A stretch of 31,280 bases of DNA from Halanaerobiales bacterium (GTDB lineage: Bacteria; Bacillota_F; Halanaerobiia; Halanaerobiales; DTU029), in NCBI GenBank assembly GCA_016278415.1, contig JADQBV010000339.1:1-31280 (forward strand), in the 5' to 3' direction. Positions 16,384 through 25,910 of this stretch are shown in pieces (position 1 is the stretch's first letter; the number at the start of each line of letters is the position of its first letter). The notes under the pieces are model-generated. The model was not told where the DNA came from and did no database searches. It was given only the letters and a program-made list of their open reading frames with translations. A program made the position numbers and the translations under genes.

Positions 16384-17652
16384 TTAAAGTATTTTTTTCA
16401 AAGTTACCTTTTCTATACAGGTACAAACAACCTCAATAGCTTTTTCAAGATCATGTAATGGAGGATATGATGGTGCAATTCTAATATTACTATCATCAGG
16501 GTCATCTCCATAGGGGTAGGTAGCACCAGCATCTGTAAGGGTAACCCCTACATCTTTAGCTAGTTGGACTACTTCTTTGGCACAATTTTTCATTACATTC
16601 AAGCTAATAAAGTAACCACCTTTAGGATTACTCCAACTTGCAATCCCTTTATTTCCTAATTTTTTATCAAGAACATGTAATACCATCTCGAATTTAGGGT
16701 TGAGGATTTCTGCATGTTTTTCCATATGGTCTAATATATTATCAACAGACTTAAGGAATCTATAGTGAAGTAATTGATTTATCTTATTTGAGCCTATAGT
16801 TTGTTTAGACATTAAATTAGTCATATACTCAATATTTTTTCTGCTTGATGAAAAGACAGAAATACCGGAACCAGCATAGGTGATTTTTGATGTTGAACTA
16901 AAGATAAAAACTTGATCAGGGTTACCTTCTTTTTTACAAGTCCTTAGTATATTTTTGAGTTTTGCATGCTCATCTGTTAAGTGATGTACAATATATGCAT
17001 TATCCCAGAAAATACGGAAATCATTAGCTGCAGTTTTCATAGATGCAAGTCTGCTGACCGTTTCATCTGAATAGACAATTCCTGTAGGGTTACTATATTT
17101 GGGGACACACCAGATACCTTTAATTGATTCATCCTTACTTACTAAATCTTCTACAATATCCATATCTGGACCATCTTCATTTAATGGTATCCTAATCATT
17201 TCTATATCAAATAACTGGCACATACTAAAGTGCCTATCATAACCAGGACTAGGACAGAGGAATTTAACATTATCCAACTTATTCCAAGGAGTTGCTGCTT
17301 CAGAGACACCATGGGAAAAGCTACGTGCGATTGTATCATACATTAGGTTTAAGCTGGAATTGCTACCGATAATTATTTCGTCCATTTCAACTTTTAACAG
17401 TTCTGCAAAGAGTTCTCTTACTTCAGGTAATCCTTTTATAATACCATAATTTCTACAATCAATCCCACTTTCGGAAATTAAAGGGTCTATATTATCATAA
17501 AGCCCTTTAGATAGATCTAGTTGAGCACTACAGGGTTTTCCCCTTGACATGTTTAAACTAAGATTTTGTTTTTTGTAGTCATTATACTTCTTATCTAATT
17601 TATCCTTAAGTATTAATAGTTCTTTTCGTGAGTATTCCTGGTATGTAGTCAC
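16384..17652 (-). CDS. PLP-dependent aminotransferase, class-Ic aspartate aminotransferase-like
   Basis: 422 residues of fold type I. Visible PLP-site elements: SNSSLNLMYD near 97, YSNPTG with N188, FWDNAY with D217, and SSTSKITYAG with the Schiff-base lysine K256; a C-terminal arginine lies in NIRIAPSYPP. The N-terminal SLNMSRGKP and the overall layout match the 'aspartate aminotransferase subgroup 1c' family (PF12897, once called MocR-like), of which the Corynebacterium glutamicum enzyme is an aspartate aminotransferase. Start is GTG 17652, with AAAAGG about a dozen bases upstream. No DNA-binding domain, so it is an enzyme and not a GntR-MocR regulator. Monocistronic by context. Confidence 0.87.
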   Translation of the reverse strand: MTTYQEYSRKELLILKDKLDKKYNDYKKQNLSLNMSRGKPCSAQLDLSKGLYDNIDPLISESGIDCRNYGIIKGLPEVRELFAELLKVEMDEIIIGSNSSLNLMYDTIARSFSHGVSEAATPWNKLDNVKFLCPSPGYDRHFSMCQLFDIEMIRIPLNEDGPDMDIVEDLVSKDESIKGIWCVPKYSNPTGIVYSDETVSRLASMKTAANDFRIFWDNAYIVHHLTDEHAKLKNILRTCKKEGNPDQVFIFSSTSKITYAGSGISVFSSSRKNIEYMTNLMSKQTIGSNKINQLLHYRFLKSVDNILDHMEKHAEILNPKFEMVLHVLDKKLGNKGIASWSNPKGGYFISLNVMKNCAKEVVQLAKDVGVTLTDAGATYPYGDDPDDSNIRIAPSYPPLHDLEKAIEVVCTCIEKVTLKKIL

Positions 17653-17956
17653 TTTTCCACAACCTTTTATATTATATTATCATGTAATTCATTTTAATAT
17701 AAATATACAAAAAATACAAATATTATTGTCATAAAATATATAGAGCGTAACTTACAATAAATTATTTCGCATTGTGAAAGTCCTTCCCTTGGTATAAACA
17801 TGCATCTTGCTTGCAACATCATATGTTTTCTTGTGGGCTCATAATGGGGGGATCAAAAATACATAAAGTTGAAAAAGATAAAAAAAATTTTTTGACTTAA
17901 TCTCTTTTCTGATATACTATTATATTCAATAAATAACATAATAAAATGGAGATATA
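17653..17956. other. 304-bp intergenic region with a promoter to the right
   Basis: No gene that I can support. At 17892-17920 TTGACT, a 17-bp spacer and TACTAT form a promoter directed at the DUF1349 remnant and probably now serving DUF1385. A 41-codon frame on the minus strand has no ribosome binding site. Confidence 0.5.
17892..17920 (+). promoter_or_regulatory. Promoter before the DUF1349 remnant
   Basis: TTGACT (17892-17897), 17-bp spacer, TACTAT (17915-17920). The downstream gene is truncated, so the promoter probably drives DUF1385 at 18195. Confidence 0.55.
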
Positions 17957-18176
17957 ATGAGAAAAATACGCTTTGACAGTGGTATTCCTGAAGATTTTTT
18001 TTGGCTTAATGAACCGGAGGAGTATCATTTTGATAGAGGGTTAATATTAAAAACTGAACCCAATACGGATTTCTGGCAGAGAACACATTATGGATTTGAA
18101 AGGGATAACGGGCATTGTTAAACCTAAAATTCACCAGATTATTATTGACGATAATAGATGGGCTATCGAAAATTAA
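17957..18176 (+). pseudogene. Truncated DUF1349 (YesU-like) gene
   Basis: ATG 17957, preceded by GGAG, starts a 54-residue frame MRKIRFDSGIPEDFFWLNEP... that reads as the N-terminal quarter of a DUF1349 protein, including the TDFWQRTHYGF segment and DNGH. Full-length members have about 190-200 residues. The frame stops at 18121. An overlapping frame (18090-18176) then reads GIVKPKIHQIIIDDNRWAIE and stops; it is not a DUF1349 C-terminus as far as I know, so a deletion may have joined two genes. DUF1349 proteins are concanavalin-like folds found with plant-polysaccharide genes (YesU in Bacillus subtilis). Considered non-functional. Confidence 0.65.
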
Positions 18177-18194
18177 TGGAGTTGAATTAATAAC

Positions 18195-18926
18195 ATGACT
18201 GAAAAAGAAACAATAGGTGGTAGGGCATACAGTAATGGAGTACGCTTAATGAATAGCACATACTCTGTTAAGGCTTATTATAATAAGAACGATATTCTTC
18301 AAGTGGAAGTAAGTAGAGTGAGGAGAAGTAAATATTTTAAATATATAAAAAAAATTCCCGTTTTAAGAGGTATTATTAGTTTGTTATTTGCTGTTATAAT
18401 GTTTTTGAAAGAGGGTGTAAATAAGCCTAAAAAATACTGGGCCATACTTTTAATTATTTTAGTAGATATAATTTATATGCTTTTACCTTCAACAATAAGT
18501 GATAATACAATGAATTTTTTGATGCTGCTATATTTATTGATTCCTGTTTTTTTGCTTTTGAAGTTTAGGGGTATAATTACACAAATACTAAAATATCATG
18601 GTGCTGAACATAAGGTAGTACATTATTATGAGGGTGATTGTCAAGGGGATATTAGTTCTTACTCACGGCTACACAAGAGATGCGGTAGTAATATTGTATT
18701 TTATTATTTGATTATCAGTTTAAGTACATTGTTTGTCTATATCCCATTAAACCCATATTTACTGGAATTGCTTTTTTTAGGAATTGCTTATGAGGCTATT
18801 AAATATACCCCAGAAAAGCTATTGTTTTTACCATATTTATTTCAACGAATTGTTACCAGGGAGCCTGAGGAAAAACATATTCGGGCCGCGAAAATGGCTC
18901 TTGATGTATTGTTAGAAAGAAAGTAA
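18195..18926 (+). CDS. DUF1385 membrane protein (YqhQ-like)
   Basis: 243 residues with about four hydrophobic segments (around 48-66, 80-96, 103-125 and 165-200). The family signature is clear: KYHGAEHKVVHYYE near 140 followed by SRLHKRCGSN near 160, with conserved His, Glu and Cys. IGGRAYSNGVRLMN at the N-terminus is also typical. The family is widespread in Gram-positive bacteria and its biochemical role is unsettled; the His/Glu/Cys residues suggest metal binding. GGAG is 13 bases from the ATG, a rather long spacing. It follows the DUF1349 relic and probably uses its promoter. The nitrilase gene follows 86 bases later. Confidence 0.87.
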   Translation: MTEKETIGGRAYSNGVRLMNSTYSVKAYYNKNDILQVEVSRVRRSKYFKYIKKIPVLRGIISLLFAVIMFLKEGVNKPKKYWAILLIILVDIIYMLLPSTISDNTMNFLMLLYLLIPVFLLLKFRGIITQILKYHGAEHKVVHYYEGDCQGDISSYSRLHKRCGSNIVFYYLIISLSTLFVYIPLNPYLLELLFLGIAYEAIKYTPEKLLFLPYLFQRIVTREPEEKHIRAAKMALDVLLERK

Positions 18927-19012
18927 ATCAATCACTAACTGGGTGTAGACCATAATATATTAATTATTGAATTAGAGTCATTATGAAAGACAAACAAGTT
19001 AGGGTGTTTTTT

Positions 19013-19822
19013 ATGGAGAAACTTAAGGTAGCTATAATTCAAATGGACATTGTAAATGATAAAAGGACAAATATTGAGAAAGCAGAAGAAATGATTAAAC
19101 AAGCAGTTGCTAGTGATGTTGATTTAATAGTTCTTCCAGAAATGTTTAACTGTCCTTATCAAACAGAATTATTCCCTATTTATGCTGAAGAGGAGAATGG
19201 GTACACATGTGATCAGTTATCAAGAATGGCTGGAGATAATGATGTTTTTCTGGTTGCTGGGACTATACCGGAGAGAAGCGGAGATAAGATTTATAATACT
19301 TCATTTGTTTATAATAACAAAGGTAAACAGATTGGTAAACATAGAAAGGTTCATCTTTTTGATATTGATATTGAAAATGGACAGACCTTTAAGGAATCTG
19401 ATACTTTAAGTAGTGGTCATAATATAAATGTTATAGAAACACCTTTTGCTACAATTGGTGTTATTATATGTTATGATCTGCGATTCCCTGAACTATCCCG
19501 GATATTAGTTGAAAAAGGGGCAGATATAATCATCGTACCCGGTGCCTTTAATATGACCACTGGGCCGGCCCACTGGGAAATCCTTTTTAGAACTCGCGCA
19601 CTTGATAACCAGGTATATATGCTAGGTGCTGCTCCAGCAAGAGATGAAAACAGTCAATATATTTCTTATGGGAATTCAATAGTTGTAGACCCCTGGGGAA
19701 GTGTATTGAATAGACTTGGTAAAGATGAAGCTATTTTAATTGAGGAGTTAGATTTGAGTTTAATCAGTAAAATAAGAGAAGAATTACCCTTATTAAAACA
19801 TAGAAGAAAAGATATATATTGA
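19013..19822 (+). CDS. Carbon-nitrogen hydrolase, omega-amidase-like
   Basis: About 269 residues of the nitrilase superfamily with the full Glu-Lys-Cys triad: E43 in VLPEMFNCPY, K112 in GKHRKVHLFD, C153 in VIICYDLRFPEL. The C-terminal LPLLKHRRKDIY and the general sequence resemble the Nit2/YafV omega-amidase branch, which hydrolyses alpha-ketoglutaramate or alpha-ketosuccinamate, or deaminated glutathione in related members. ATG 18983 is in frame, but AGGGTG lies seven bases before ATG 19013 and the homologous start MEKLKVAIIQMD fits, so I use 19013. Cytosolic. An aminotransferase lies two genes away, which is compatible with omega-amidase function but weak evidence. Confidence 0.88.
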   Translation: MEKLKVAIIQMDIVNDKRTNIEKAEEMIKQAVASDVDLIVLPEMFNCPYQTELFPIYAEEENGYTCDQLSRMAGDNDVFLVAGTIPERSGDKIYNTSFVYNNKGKQIGKHRKVHLFDIDIENGQTFKESDTLSSGHNINVIETPFATIGVIICYDLRFPELSRILVEKGADIIIVPGAFNMTTGPAHWEILFRTRALDNQVYMLGAAPARDENSQYISYGNSIVVDPWGSVLNRLGKDEAILIEELDLSLISKIREELPLLKHRRKDIY

Positions 19823-19838
19823 CTAATTTAAATAAAGA

Positions 19839-19878
19839 AGACTTGATTCAGATGGAGTTTATAATCTCACTCAAGTCT
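19839..19878. terminator. Hairpin between convergent nitrilase and dGTPase genes
   Basis: AGACTTGA (19839-19846) pairs with TCAAGTCT (19871-19878), with a small inner GAG/CTC pairing. T content after it is modest. Confidence 0.5.
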
Positions 19879-19899
19879 ATTGTTCTTATTAGCTATTAA

Positions 19900-21228
19900 T
19901 TAATAATTTGGCAGTTCAATACCCCTTAGATTTCTATATGTATCAACAGCGAAGGTATCAGTCATTCCTGCTACATAAGTGGTTATGCTCATAATTGATT
20001 TATAGGGTTCTTGATGGAAATCAAATTTATATTCTTCAGGGATGAGTTTGAGAACCATCTTGCTACTTGCTTTTTCTTTGTCTTTTAAGGCATAGAGAAA
20101 TGTATCTAGTAATCCAGGCAATACCTTAAAACCGGCGGCTTCAATTTGAATAACTGGTTTATGTGCATATATTTTTTCAATAGATAATTTAATAATCTCT
20201 TTTAATAAATAACTTGTTTCAATTAAATCAGTAAGATTTGAGTCAAATGTACAGTTAAGTAATTTATCTTCATTATCCAGAAAAACCCTGGCAATCTGAT
20301 GGACTAAGCTATTTATAGCTTTAGCTCGCAAATACCCTATTGTTTCTTTTCTGTTATTAATTATTCCCAAACTGTTAGTACTTGTTTTACCGTTTGTTGC
20401 ATTGCAAATCTCCATTAGCCAGTTATATGTCTGATCATAAGAAACTAGCCCATGATTAAATCCATCTTCAAGGTCCATGATAGTATAACAGATATCGTCT
20501 GCTGCTTCCGTTAAGAAAGCTAGTGGATAACGATGCCATCTATCTCCCTCTTCTTTCTGTGGTATCTTCAAACCATCAGCTATTTTTTTATAGTTTTTTA
20601 GATCACATTTAAATAAGCCTGGTTTTTTTTCACTTGATAATTTCTTATTTTGTTTCTTGATTAATGATGGTCTAGGATATTTAATGAATGCAGCCAGACT
20701 AGGATATGTCAAGCCATAACCACCTGTTTGTTGAGTTTTTTTCTCATTACTATGTGTTAAGATATGAAAACCCATTGCATTTCCTTCAAGTTTTAGGAAA
20801 TCTTCTCTTTCGTTCTCAGAAAGAATTTCAATAATTTCTTTTCCCCTCTGGCTATGATAGTATTCAGCAATGGCATCTTCACCAGAATGACCAAAAGGGG
20901 GGTTGCCTATATCATGTGCTAAACAGGCAACACTGCATATAGCCCCTAGTTCCCAACCCTGGATAGTCTTATTTCTTTTATGTAGTTCATTTCCAACAAT
21001 TGTTCCTAATGACCTACCAACTGAAGCAGCTTCCAAACTATGGGTTAGTCGAGTGTGTATTATATCTGTTTCAGGAAAAGGAAAGACCTGTGTTTTACCG
21101 TTTAGACGCCTAAAATTTGTAGAGAATATTATTCTATCAAAGTCTTTCTGAAACTCGTTCCTATTTGGATTATGATTTTTTTTACTATATCCAAGTCTAT
21201 AGGGTGTTAAAAGTCTATTCCATTCCAT
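19900..21228 (-). CDS. dgt: Deoxyguanosinetriphosphate triphosphohydrolase-like protein (dGTPase)
   Basis: 442 residues of the HD superfamily. Hydrolyses dGTP or other dNTPs to nucleoside and triphosphate. Motifs: FRRLNGKTQVFPF near 39-51, RLTHSLEAASVGRSLG with metal His H63, and ACLAHDIGNPPFGHSGE with H105-D106; a further conserved LTEAADDICYTIMDLEDG appears near 250. A TTG at 21243 would extend the frame by five codons, but it overlaps GGAGGG, the ribosome binding site for ATG 21228, so I use the ATG. Monocistronic and cytosolic. The length matches the DGTP-ase type 2-like group. Confidence 0.93.
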   Translation of the reverse strand: MEWNRLLTPYRLGYSKKNHNPNRNEFQKDFDRIIFSTNFRRLNGKTQVFPFPETDIIHTRLTHSLEAASVGRSLGTIVGNELHKRNKTIQGWELGAICSVACLAHDIGNPPFGHSGEDAIAEYYHSQRGKEIIEILSENEREDFLKLEGNAMGFHILTHSNEKKTQQTGGYGLTYPSLAAFIKYPRPSLIKKQNKKLSSEKKPGLFKCDLKNYKKIADGLKIPQKEEGDRWHRYPLAFLTEAADDICYTIMDLEDGFNHGLVSYDQTYNWLMEICNATNGKTSTNSLGIINNRKETIGYLRAKAINSLVHQIARVFLDNEDKLLNCTFDSNLTDLIETSYLLKEIIKLSIEKIYAHKPVIQIEAAGFKVLPGLLDTFLYALKDKEKASSKMVLKLIPEEYKFDFHQEPYKSIMSITTYVAGMTDTFAVDTYRNLRGIELPNY

Positions 21229-21549
21229 AAAGTCGCCCTCCAATAATAATTACTTAAATTTTACTTTTAAATATAATAAATATTTCGTTAAAAATAAAAA
21301 AACACCTGCATATTTATGTAATAATTAATCTGTTAAAAGGATTTTCTTGACTTATGGAGAAAAATATAAATTGGGGAAAACTTATTAATGTAGTCATCCC
21401 TTGAAATTATTATTATTGAGTACTTAAAGATTCTGTTCAGAAAGTTTTATATTCAATTGTGTTATGATTCTCTTACATAAGCTTATAAACAAGTTTGGAC
21501 ATGTACTTTGAGAGGTGTTAACTTAAATATTAAAAAGGAGTGGACTATA
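21229..21549. other. 320-bp divergent intergenic region, dgt / GH94
   Basis: Carries the two start regions but no gene. TTGACT at 21347-21352 has no good -10 at 17 bp. Near-palindrome AAGCTT-N6-AAGTTT occurs around 21479-21496. No copy of the operator seen before the LacI gene was found. Confidence 0.4.
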
Positions 21550-23881
21550 ATGAAATATGGTTATTTTGACAATGAAAATAGGGAGTACGTAATTAATAAA
21601 CCAGATACTCCTATGTCCTGGATTAATTACCTTGGTACACCTGAATATGGAGCCTTAATTTCTAATAATTCTAGTGGATATTCCTTTTATAAGTCGCCAG
21701 CATCACAGCGTTTATTAAGATTCCGTTTTAATAGTATTCCGATGGACCGACCAGGCCGGTACATATACATACGTGATGACAAAAGTGGTGACTATTGGTC
21801 AGCTAGTTGGCAGCCTGTTGCTAAAAACTTTGAGGACTATAAGACTGAATGTAGGCATGGAATGGGCTATACAAAATTTATTTCTGAGTATGATGGTATA
21901 AAGAGTGATTACAGGGTTTTTGTTCCTTTAGACAAACCAATTGAGTTTTGGGAAATAGAATTAGAGAATAATTCTGATCAAGTTAGGGAATTATCCGTAT
22001 TCCCTTATGCAGAATGGTGTTTTTGGAGAATAGATCAGGATTTAAGTAATTTTCAGTATATACTATATACCTGTAGAATGGATTATTATGATGATATGAT
22101 AGATTATAGTCTTCTTTTTGCTGGTGGGGAAGAGCCAAAGGCATTTATGGCATCAACATTACCAGTAAGTAGTTATGATACAGATCGGGATGTCTTTATT
22201 GGTAATTATCATAATGAAGCAAATCCGGCTGCAGTTGAAAATGGAGAGTGTTTTAATTCTATCGCTAAAGGTGGAACACCTTGTGCATCTCTACAGAATA
22301 AAATAACATTAAAACCTGGTGAAAAAAAACGGGTACTATTTATTGTAGGTGTTGGTGATGCAAAAGTAGAGGGTCAAAAATATAAAGAAATGTATAGATC
22401 GAAAGAGGCTGTTGATCAGGAGTTTGAACGGGTTAGGGAATACTGGACTCAAAGAATGAATTACTATAGCTGTGAGACACCTTCAGAAGAAGTTAATACC
22501 ATGGTTAATATTTGGAATCAGTATCAGTGTCATATGACATTTAATTGGTCCAGGTCTGCTTCGTTTAATGAAGCGGGTGGCCGTGATGGTATGGGCTTTA
22601 GGGATTCCAATCAGGATACCCTTGGTGTTGTTCACGCTATACCTGAAGAAGTAAAAAATAAACTTATTAACCTGTTAAAAGGACAGTTGAGTGAAGGTTA
22701 TGCACTTCATGGTATTCAACCACTAGAGTGGGAGCAGGGTGAACATAATATTGTTTCAGAAGAGAATATTTTCTCAGATGATCACCTCTGGTTATGTTTA
22801 TCAATAGCGGCTTATCTTAGGGAAACAGGGGATATGGACTTCCTGGAAAAATCAGTACAATATGCTGATAAAGGAGAAGATACAGTCTATAATCATTTAA
22901 AACAGGCCCTGGAATTTTCCTGGAACCATAGGGGCCCAGAGGGTTTTCTATATGGTATGTCTGCTGACTGGAATGATTGTATCAATCTTAAAGGTGAAGG
23001 TGAGAGTATCTGGAGTACTTTCCTATTTTATAAAGCAGTTCAGGAGTTTCTGGAGATAGCAGATAGAAAAGACAATGATAAAGATAAAGCACACTTTAGT
23101 GAATATGCTCAGAATATTAAAGAAAATTTAAGTAACAAGGCCTGGGATGGCGAATGGTTTATCAGGGCTATTTTGGATAGTGGAAGGAAACTAGGTTCAT
23201 CTAATAGTGAACAATCAAAAATATTCTTGAATGCTCAGAGTTGGTCTGTATTCTCTGGTGCATATGATGACGAAAAGGCTGTAAAGGCTATGGATAGTGT
23301 AAAAAAATATCTAGCAAGTGACCATGGTATTGTTCTTAATTACCCAGCATTTTTCATCCTTTCCTGTTAGTCTAAAGGAGAATGGGGGTATATTCTGTCA
23401 TGCAAATACCTGGGCTATAATTGCTGAAACAATGCTAGGTCGTGGTGACAAAGCCTTTGAATATTACTTATCATATCTTCCTGCCATGTATAATGATAAT
23501 GCTGATAAGTATACTATGGAACCATATGTATATTCACAGTTTATCACCGGTAAAGAACATGAACATCACTTTGGTAGAGCTAGGAATTCCTGGTTAACAG
23601 GGACAGCTGCCTGGAGTTTTGTTGCTATATCTCAATATATTTTAGGAGTTAGGGCTGACTATGAGGGACTAATAGTAGATCCAGTTATACCACATGAATG
23701 GGATTCATATTCTGTTTATCGTCGCTATCGGGATAAAGATTTTAATATTCAAGTTAAAAACCCTGATAACGTTAGTTCTGGTATAAAAGAATTTCGGGTA
23801 AATGGGGAATTGCTAGATGGCAATATGATTCCTTTAGTAATTATGAAAGATATAAATGAAGTAGAAGTAATAATGGGTTAA
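21550..23881 (+). pseudogene. GH94 disaccharide phosphorylase, frameshifted
   Basis: AAGGAG and ATG 21550 open a frame of 606 codons ending at 23370; from about 23351 the next frame continues to 23881. Together they give a near complete GH94 phosphorylase (cellobiose phosphorylase group, about 780 residues), which reversibly phosphorolyses a beta-linked disaccharide. Frame one holds the N-terminal WINYLGTPEYGALISNN, the GRDGMGFRDSNQD barrel segment and GMSADWNDC, which contains the general acid. Frame two holds KENGGIFCHANTWAI and HHFGRARNSWLTGTAAW. The break follows HGIVLNYPAF in a T5 run; from memory, relatives carry about ten more residues before the SSFP-x-x-LKENGG part, so a deletion probably caused the shift. 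Acceptor sugar unassigned. No internal start with a ribosome binding site for the second part. Confidence 0.8.
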
Positions 23882-23919
23882 GACCTCACATATAATATAG
23901 TATATTATATTTTAATATT

Positions 23920-23950
23920 AGAAGGGGTGGGCTCATTGCCTGCTCCTTCT
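23920..23950 (+). terminator. Strong hairpin after the GH94 pseudogene
   Basis: AGAAGGGGTGGGC (23920-23932) pairs with GCCTGCTCCTTCT (23938-23950) over 13 bp including wobbles, loop of five. No long T run follows (GTTTATA), so termination efficiency is uncertain. Confidence 0.5.
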
Positions 23951-23988
23951 GTTTATACAGTGTGTACTTAGTTTCAGAGGGAATTATA

Positions 23989-24054
23989 GTGGTAGATGCT
24001 ATTGGTAAATCGAGAGATTATTTTAGGAGAATGAGTGAGATATTGTTAAAATAA
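23989..24054 (+). other. Short open frame of unknown status
   Basis: GTG 23989 opens VVDAIGKSRDYFRRMSEILL, then Lys and stop at 24054. The frame is open upstream to the hairpin. It has a protein-like look and GAGGGA seven bases upstream, but only 21 codons. Could be a gene tail or leader peptide for the flavodoxin gene. Confidence 0.2.
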
Positions 24055-24071
24055 AGAGGGAGGTAAAATAT

Positions 24072-24572
24072 ATGTTTAAAGTTTCAATTATTTATGATTC
24101 CAAATCTGGGCACACAAAGAAAATGGCAGAGGCAGTTTCTGCAGGAGTGTCTGAAGTAGAAGGTGTTAATAGTATTGTTAAACATATCGATAAGGCAGAT
24201 CCCATAGATTTATTAGAATCAGAAGGAGTAATTATAGGTTCACCAACTCATTGTGGACTATTATCCTGGAAACTCAAAAAATTCTTTGACGAAAATACCG
24301 GTGAAGCCTGGGGTAAGGTCGGTGGGAAAATAGGAGCAGCATTTTCTTCATCTGGGGGTCTTGGTGGTGGAAATGAAAGAACAGTAGTTTCAATTTTAAA
24401 TATTCTAATGAATTATGGTTTCATGGTTTTTGGTTTGCCAGATTATGCAGCACCAGGTGTAACAGCTCATTATGGCGCAGTAGCTATCGGTGAACCCAAT
24501 GAAGAAGAATTAAAGTCCTGTAGATTATTAGGGAGAAGAATGGCTGAATATGTAAAGAAAATGAATAGCTAG
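24072..24572 (+). CDS. Flavodoxin-like FMN protein (WrbA-type/NAD(P)H oxidoreductase)
   Basis: 166 residues. The FMN phosphate-binding loop is IYDSKSGHTKKMAEAV at residues 7-22; further flavin contacts are GSPTHCGLLSWKLKKFFDE near 57 and AAFSSSGGLGGGNERT near 90. This is the WrbA/flavodoxin fold, where FMN carries out quinone reduction or electron transfer. It is shorter than WrbA (about 200), closer to stand-alone flavodoxin-like oxidoreductases. GAGGGAGG precedes the ATG. It ends before a strong terminator. Partner and substrate unknown. Confidence 0.87.
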   Translation: MFKVSIIYDSKSGHTKKMAEAVSAGVSEVEGVNSIVKHIDKADPIDLLESEGVIIGSPTHCGLLSWKLKKFFDENTGEAWGKVGGKIGAAFSSSGGLGGGNERTVVSILNILMNYGFMVFGLPDYAAPGVTAHYGAVAIGEPNEEELKSCRLLGRRMAEYVKKMNS

Positions 24573-24663
24573 GTTCATATTACTTGACTATTAGGGTGTA
24601 AACATTTTAAAAATATTACATAAATACTAAAAGTAAAAAAAATATATAAATATCTTACTATAA

Positions 24664-24700
24664 GGGACTAACTTATAAGATGATAAGTTAGCCCTTTTTT
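24664..24700 (+). terminator. Intrinsic terminator after flavodoxin gene
   Basis: GGG and CTAACTTAT (24664-24676, one bulged A) pair with ATAAGTTAG and CCC (24683-24694), followed by six T. Confidence 0.85.
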
Positions 24701-24713
24701 AAATTTATAAGAT

Positions 24714-25910
24714 TTATAATAAATCATAAGGAGGTGTTTGTATCAATTTATCTACTGTAACAAAAGTATAACCATTCATCTTCAATGTTTCTATCAGCTC
24801 TGGTAGAACATTAATAGTAGCATCTAAATTTTGATTTCGTCCCCCAGCAGAATGGAAAAGAATAATAGAATCATTACTTATATTAGGTATAGTGTTAATT
24901 AAAATCTGATCTACATTCTGGTCTCGCCAATCTATTGAATCAACATTCCAGTTTATTATTTTGTAATTCATTTCTTGAGCGGTTTCTAGTAAATTATCAG
25001 ATACAAAACCCCAGGGTGGTCTAAGAAAACGTATGTTGATACCTGTTTGTTCCTCGATTATTTTTTCTGTGTCTTTAATCTCTAATGATAATTCTTCTTT
25101 ATTTAGTTTAGATAGATTAGGATGAGACCAGGAGTGGCTAGCTATAACATGTCCATCTTCAACTATCTTTTTAACTACATCTGGATAAATATTTACATTA
25201 GAACCTACTAGAAAAAAGGTTGCAGGTATGTCATGATCCTTTAAAATTTCCAATACCCTTTCAGTATAATATGAGTCTGGACCATCATCAAAAGTAAGTG
25301 CTATCTGATGGCTGAAAGACTTCCCCTTATAATATAGTGTACTAGGATATTTAATGTGGTACTTAGGGCCTTTATATGGTTTAGCAGGCTTTAATATGGG
25401 TATTTGTAGTTTTTGACCAATAGATAATACATTACTGCTCAATTTATTAAATATAATTATTTCGTCAATAGATATCTTGAATTCATTTGCTATTTTATAA
25501 ATAGAATCTCCTGCTTTAACTTGATAAACCTGGGGATATCTATATCTTAGTGGTATAGCTAAAGGCTGTTTTGCATATAGTTGGTTTTCATAGGTCAATT
25601 TATTTTCTTCTGCCAGTATAGACATAGGTATATTTAATTTCTGTGAAATTTTATACAGAGTATCACCACTTCGTACTCGATAATAGCCAGGACGTTCAGT
25701 ATTAGGTATAATAATTATTTGATTTGTAAAAATATTTTCTGGGTTAAGCATATTATTGGTGCTAACTAATTCACTAACAGTAAGCCCGTACTGCTCAGCA
25801 ATATTAAAAAGGTCTTCTCCAGATGAAACACGATGAACCTGTTCAGCTTGTATAGAAATAGAGAACACAGTTAACAATAATATTAATATGAGTATATAAT
25901 GGCGTTTAAT
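24714..25910 (-). CDS. Secreted LysM polysaccharide deacetylase, ATT start
   Basis: 398 residues if translation begins at ATT 25910. This start is chosen because AAGGGAGGG lies six bases before it and because it yields a proper signal peptide (basic KRH, then ILILILLLTVF, cleavage after ISIQA). The first standard start in frame, TTG 25877, has no ribosome binding site and loses the basic region. Three LysM domains at about 26-69, 76-120 and 128-171 bind peptidoglycan. The NodB deacetylase domain (about 200-385) shows TFDDGPD, HSWSHPN, RPPWG, the WNVDSIDW segment and LFHSAGG, the five family motifs. It likely removes acetyl groups from peptidoglycan or related glycans outside the cell. It is divergent from the LysM-SleB gene. 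Confidence 0.88.
   Translation of the reverse strand: MKRHYILILILLLTVFSISIQAEQVHRVSSGEDLFNIAEQYGLTVSELVSTNNMLNPENIFTNQIIIIPNTERPGYYRVRSGDTLYKISQKLNIPMSILAEENKLTYENQLYAKQPLAIPLRYRYPQVYQVKAGDSIYKIANEFKISIDEIIIFNKLSSNVLSIGQKLQIPILKPAKPYKGPKYHIKYPSTLYYKGKSFSHQIALTFDDGPDSYYTERVLEILKDHDIPATFFLVGSNVNIYPDVVKKIVEDGHVIASHSWSHPNLSKLNKEELSLEIKDTEKIIEEQTGINIRFLRPPWGFVSDNLLETAQEMNYKIINWNVDSIDWRDQNVDQILINTIPNISNDSIILFHSAGGRNQNLDATINVLPELIETLKMNGYTFVTVDKLIQTPPYDLL

Noticed and set aside
17653..17890. Minus-strand 41-codon ORF in the intergenic region
   Set aside because: There is no ribosome binding site and no protein-like pattern.
23345..23375. Programmed frameshifting in GH94
   Set aside because: The T5 run is not a classic slippery heptamer with downstream structure, the family is not known for recoding, and codons seem to be missing at the junction.
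23318..23881. Independent 187-residue gene in the second frame of GH94
   Set aside because: It begins with a GTG inside the first frame without a ribosome binding site, and its sequence is the missing C-terminal part of GH94.
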